Source of the DNA: Buttiauxella gaviniae
GTDB lineage: Bacteria > Pseudomonadota > Gammaproteobacteria > Enterobacterales > Enterobacteriaceae
Assembly: GCF_040786275.1 (NCBI RefSeq)
Contig: NZ_JBFMVT010000002.1
Coordinates: forward strand, 1 to 64,000
Reading direction: 5' to 3'
Length of the DNA stretch: 64,000 nucleotides
Below, piece after piece: positions 61,168 to 64,000 of this stretch. The notes beneath the pieces were generated by a model. It had not been told where the DNA came from, did not search any database, and worked only from the letters and a program-made list of their open reading frames with translations. Made by a program: the position numbers and the translations under genes. How positions within the stretch are numbered: the stretch's first letter is position 1; every line of letters starts with the position of its first letter.

Positions 61168-61252
61168 CGGCGGATGGCGCAAGCTTATCCGCCCTACGTT
61201 AACGGTTATTCAATTCTTCCACGCAGGTCGGGTAAGCGCATCGCCACCCGAC
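61168..61252. repeat. Pair of REP elements (BIME)
   Basis: The first unit (61168-61198) contains GCGGATGGCGCAAGCTTATC, the classical REP palindrome. The second (61224-61252) has GTCGGGT and ACCCGAC arms around AAGCGCATCGCC, in inverse orientation. They lie between nadE and the yddG-like gene. Confidence 0.85.
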
Positions 61253-61267
61253 ACATTTCGAGATCGC

Positions 61268-62158
61268 ATGAACAGTGCTACCCAACGCGCCACCGTTTTC
61301 GGCCTCCTCGCCATTCTTCTCTGGAGCACGTCGGTTGGTTTACTGCGCAGTATTAGCGAACACTTTGGCCCGGTGGGCGGTGCAGCACTGATTTACACTG
61401 TCAGCGCGGTTTGCCTCTGTCTGGCGCGTGGTTTACCCAAAATCCGTGAAATCCCGCCCCGCTATTTGTGGATGGGTGGCGCATTGTTTGTCACCTACGA
61501 AATCAGCCTTGCGCTGGCAATCGGGCTTGCCCATAGCCGCGCTCAGTCGCTGGAACTGGGCATGATCAACTATTTGTGGCCCAGCCTGACGATTCTCCTG
61601 GCGCTGTTTATCAACCAACAACGCAGTAATTTATGGCTCTGGCCGGGGCTGGCACTTTCTCTGGCGGGAATTATTCAGGTGATGAAAGGCGATGGAGCAT
61701 GGTCGCCATTGCAGATGTGGCACAACATTCTCGATAATCCGCTGGCGTACGGCCTGGCTTTTGCCGCCGCGCTAATCTGGGCGCTGTACTGCAATATTAC
61801 GCGCCGCTGGAGCGAAGGCAAAAATGGCGTCTCGCTGTTTTTCTGCGCCACCGCCCTCGTGCTGTGGGCCAAGTTCACCTTCGTCAACGAAGCACCGATG
61901 CACTTTACGTGGCCTTCGTCGCTGCAACTGCTGTTTATGGGTATTTCAACGGCGGTCGCTTATTCGGCCTGGAATCATGGCATCCAGCGTGGAAATATGA
62001 CGTTGCTGGCGACAGCCTCGTATTTTACCCCGGTACTTTCCGCGTTAATCGCCAGTTTATGGTTAGGACTACATCCCGGTTGGGCATTCTGGCAGGGTGT
62101 TGCGATGGTGGTTGGCGGGTCGCTTTTGTGTTGGCTGGCAACCCGCCGTTATGGCTAA
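61268..62158 (+). CDS. yddG: EamA/DMT aromatic amino acid exporter, YddG-like
   Basis: The 296-residue protein has ten hydrophobic segments in two EamA repeats. LLWSTSVGLLRSISEHFGPVGGAA, MINYLWPSLTILLALF and the C-terminal GGSLLCWLATRR are close to E. coli YddG, which exports aromatic amino acids. The sequence is diverged enough that it may be a paralogue. In E. coli yddG is elsewhere, so its place beside nadE and the hut genes is different. Its 3' end is 4 nt from the convergent hutU stop. Confidence 0.85.
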   Translation: MNSATQRATVFGLLAILLWSTSVGLLRSISEHFGPVGGAALIYTVSAVCLCLARGLPKIREIPPRYLWMGGALFVTYEISLALAIGLAHSRAQSLELGMINYLWPSLTILLALFINQQRSNLWLWPGLALSLAGIIQVMKGDGAWSPLQMWHNILDNPLAYGLAFAAALIWALYCNITRRWSEGKNGVSLFFCATALVLWAKFTFVNEAPMHFTWPSSLQLLFMGISTAVAYSAWNHGIQRGNMTLLATASYFTPVLSALIASLWLGLHPGWAFWQGVAMVVGGSLLCWLATRRYG

Positions 62159-62162
62159 CGTA

Positions 62163-63848
62163 TTATTCCACCATAGGAAGGTTTAAATCGTGCTGATGAG
62201 CGCATTCCACCGCGCGCTCATAACCCGCATCGGCGTGGCGCATCACGCCCGTTGCCGGGTCATTCCACAGCACTCGCCCTAATCGCACCGCGGCTTCTGG
62301 CGTGCCGTCTGCAACAATCACCACGCCCGCATGCTGCGAGAACCCCATCCCCACGCCGCCGCCGTGATGCAGACTCACCCACGTTGCGCCCCCTGCGGTA
62401 TTTAACAGCGCGTTCAGTAACGGCCAGTCGGAAACCGCGTCTGAACCGTCTTTCATCGCCTCGGTTTCACGATTTGGCGAGGCCACTGAACCGCAGTCCA
62501 GATGGTCGCGGCCAATCACCACCGGCGCTTTCAGCTCGCCGTTGCGCACCATTTCGTTAAACGCTAACCCGGCGAGATGGCGTTCCCCCAGCCCTAACCA
62601 GCAAATACGCGCGGGTAAGCCCTGGAAGGCTATTCGCTCTTGCGCCATATCCAGCCAGCGGTGCAAATTTTGGTTATCCGGGAACAACGCTTTAAGTTTC
62701 GCATCCGTTTTAGCAATATCTTCCGGATCGCCAGAAAGCGCCACCCAGCGGAACGGCCCTTTGCCTTCGCAGAACAGCGGGCGAATATACGCCGGAACAA
62801 AGCCCGGGAAATCAAAGGCATTCTTAACACCTTCATCAAACGCTACCTGGCGAATATTGTTCCCATAATCCACGGTCGGGACGCCCATTTCCCAAAAATC
62901 AAGCATCGCCTGAACGTGAACAGCCATTGACGCACGAGCCGCTTTCTCAACCACTTTGGGCTGTGAGCTTCGCTCGCTCTGCCAGCGTTCAACCGTCCAA
63001 CCCTGGGGTAAATAACCGTTGACCGGATCGTGCGCCGAGGTTTGATCGGTCACAATATCGGGCCTGATGCCGCCCGCTTTGGCACGTTTTACCAGTTCTG
63101 GCAGCAATTCAGCCGCGTTCCCCAGCAGTCCTACGGAAATAGCCTTTTTCTCCACGTTTGCCTGCTCAATCATCGCCAGGGCTTCATCAAGATTTGTCGC
63201 TTTATAATCGAGATAACGGGTGCGCAAGCGGAAATCAATGCGCGACTCCTGGCACTCAATGGTTAATACCGAAGCCCCTGCCAGCACACCGGCCAGTGGC
63301 TGTGCGCCACCCATTCCCCCCAGGCCTGCGGTCAAAATCCACTTGCCGCGCAAATCGCCGCCATAGTGCTGGCGCCCCGCTTCAGCAAAGGTTTCAAATG
63401 TCCCCTGCACGATGCCCTGCGCACCGATGTAAATCCATGAGCCCGCCGTCATTTGGCCGTACATCATCAAGCCGGCTTTATCGAGCTCATGGAAATGATC
63501 CCAGGTTGCCCAGTGCGGCACCAGGTTAGAGTTGGCGATCAATACGCGCGGCGCATCCGCATGCGTGCGGAAAATCCCGACGGGTTTACCTGATTGCACC
63601 AGCAGGGTTTCGTCGGCTTTAAGGTTCCGCAACGACGTGAGGATCTGCTCAAAACAGTCCCAGTTACGCGCGGCTTTGCCGATCCCGCCGTACACCACCA
63701 GATCTTCCGGGCGCTCCGCAACATCTGGATCAAGGTTATTTTGGATCATGCGATAAGCGGCTTCGATCAGCCAGTTTTCGCAATGCAGTGTGCTGCCATG
63801 TGGCGCGCGTACCGTGCGGGCTACCGCCTGTTTTACAGATTCAGTCAT
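62163..63848 (-). CDS. hutU: Urocanate hydratase
   Basis: The 561-residue urocanase converts urocanate to imidazolone propionate, the second step of histidine degradation. The NAD+-binding region with [12 protein letters not shown], the [16 protein letters not shown] block and [17 protein letters not shown] are typical. ATG 63848 gives [18 protein letters not shown]; the longer open frame upstream lies inside hutH. It starts 17 nt after the hutH stop, so the two form an operon. Confidence 0.97.
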   Translation of the reverse strand: MTESVKQAVARTVRAPHGSTLHCENWLIEAAYRMIQNNLDPDVAERPEDLVVYGGIGKAARNWDCFEQILTSLRNLKADETLLVQSGKPVGIFRTHADAPRVLIANSNLVPHWATWDHFHELDKAGLMMYGQMTAGSWIYIGAQGIVQGTFETFAEAGRQHYGGDLRGKWILTAGLGGMGGAQPLAGVLAGASVLTIECQESRIDFRLRTRYLDYKATNLDEALAMIEQANVEKKAISVGLLGNAAELLPELVKRAKAGGIRPDIVTDQTSAHDPVNGYLPQGWTVERWQSERSSQPKVVEKAARASMAVHVQAMLDFWEMGVPTVDYGNNIRQVAFDEGVKNAFDFPGFVPAYIRPLFCEGKGPFRWVALSGDPEDIAKTDAKLKALFPDNQNLHRWLDMAQERIAFQGLPARICWLGLGERHLAGLAFNEMVRNGELKAPVVIGRDHLDCGSVASPNRETEAMKDGSDAVSDWPLLNALLNTAGGATWVSLHHGGGVGMGFSQHAGVVIVADGTPEAAVRLGRVLWNDPATGVMRHADAGYERAVECAHQHDLNLPMVE

Positions 63849-63865
63849 TGTGCTGGCTCCCGGCA

Positions 63866-64000
63866 TCAGGCCGCTGTAGAAGGAAAGAGTTGAGTAATCA
63901 CCGCAGGTAATTCGCCGCTGGCACCCCACTGGCGCATGCTTTCAATATCAGGGGCTAACAGGCGGTCTTTATCGAGGAAAGCGACACGCTCGCGAATAGC
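63866..64000 (-). CDS. hutH: Histidine ammonia-lyase, C-terminal end (cut by window edge)
   Basis: The last 44 codons are present: a frame entering at 64000 and ending at TGA 63866-63868 encodes [19 protein letters not shown] near the end, which matches the C-terminus of HutH. The enzyme deaminates histidine to urocanate, the substrate of HutU encoded directly downstream. The rest of the gene is outside the window. Confidence 0.85.
   Translation of the reverse strand, partial: AIRERVAFLDKDRLLAPDIESMRQWGASGELPAVITQLFPSTAA

Overview
The window is a stretch of enterobacterial chromosome. Its gene order matches the Escherichia coli ydiI-to-katE/nadE neighbourhood: menI-ydiJ-ydiK-rprA, ppsA/ppsR-aroH, hemP, selO, ydiV, nlpC-btuDEC-ihfA-pheTS-rplT-rpmI-infC-thrS, ydiY, ydiZ-yniABC, ydjM-tcyP, cedA/katE, osmE/nadE. 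Protein divergence from E. coli and accessory inserts point to another genus of Enterobacteriaceae (something like Buttiauxella, Kluyvera or Enterobacter; I cannot fix the genus). Coordinates and start choices were read by eye.

Region 1 (1-11.5 kb) is accessory. It starts with a small lipoprotein and a secreted GlcG/HbpS-type protein. That gene lies directly downstream of a FixJ-like two-component pair, an arrangement recalling the Streptomyces HbpS-SenS-SenR haem/redox sensor. Next come a HigB/HigA-type toxin-antitoxin pair with its own operator, and a short P4/P1-phage-like immunity module: a candidate C4-type antisense RNA, an upstream mini-ORF and an Ash/Icd-like frame. A complete type I restriction-modification operon (hsdR-hsdM-hsdS) closes this island.

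Region 2 (11.7-25.8 kb) is core metabolism: menaquinone thioesterase MenI, the large flavin/Fe-S dehydrogenase YdiJ, the YdiK exporter-family protein, sRNA RprA, PEP synthase and its regulator (divergent, with a Cra site), and Trp-sensitive DAHP synthase with a TrpR operator. A GH3 glycosidase and a divergent GPH sugar transporter are inserted between rprA and ppsA.

Region 3 (25.9-31.9 kb) is a Fur-controlled haem acquisition operon, hemP-hmuRSTUV. Region 4 (31.9-46 kb) holds selO, ydiV, a LacI-type regulator, nlpC, the vitamin B12 genes btuD/btuE/btuC, and the translation cluster ihfA-pheT-pheS-pheM-rplT-rpmI-infC-thrS. That cluster keeps its known control elements: the pheM attenuator, the AUU start of infC and the thrS operator that mimics tRNA-Thr.

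Region 5 (46-64 kb) holds a small membrane protein, a LysR/MFS pair, ydiY, ydiZ (with pfkB missing between them), yniABC, an orphan kduD, LexA-controlled ydjM, cystine transporter tcyP, a Sel1-repeat protein, cedA, catalase katE, osmE, nadE, a yddG-like exporter and the start of a histidine-utilisation operon (hutH-hutU). Four copies or fragments of an ERIC-like element, a REP pair and several clear terminators are scattered through the intergenic spaces.
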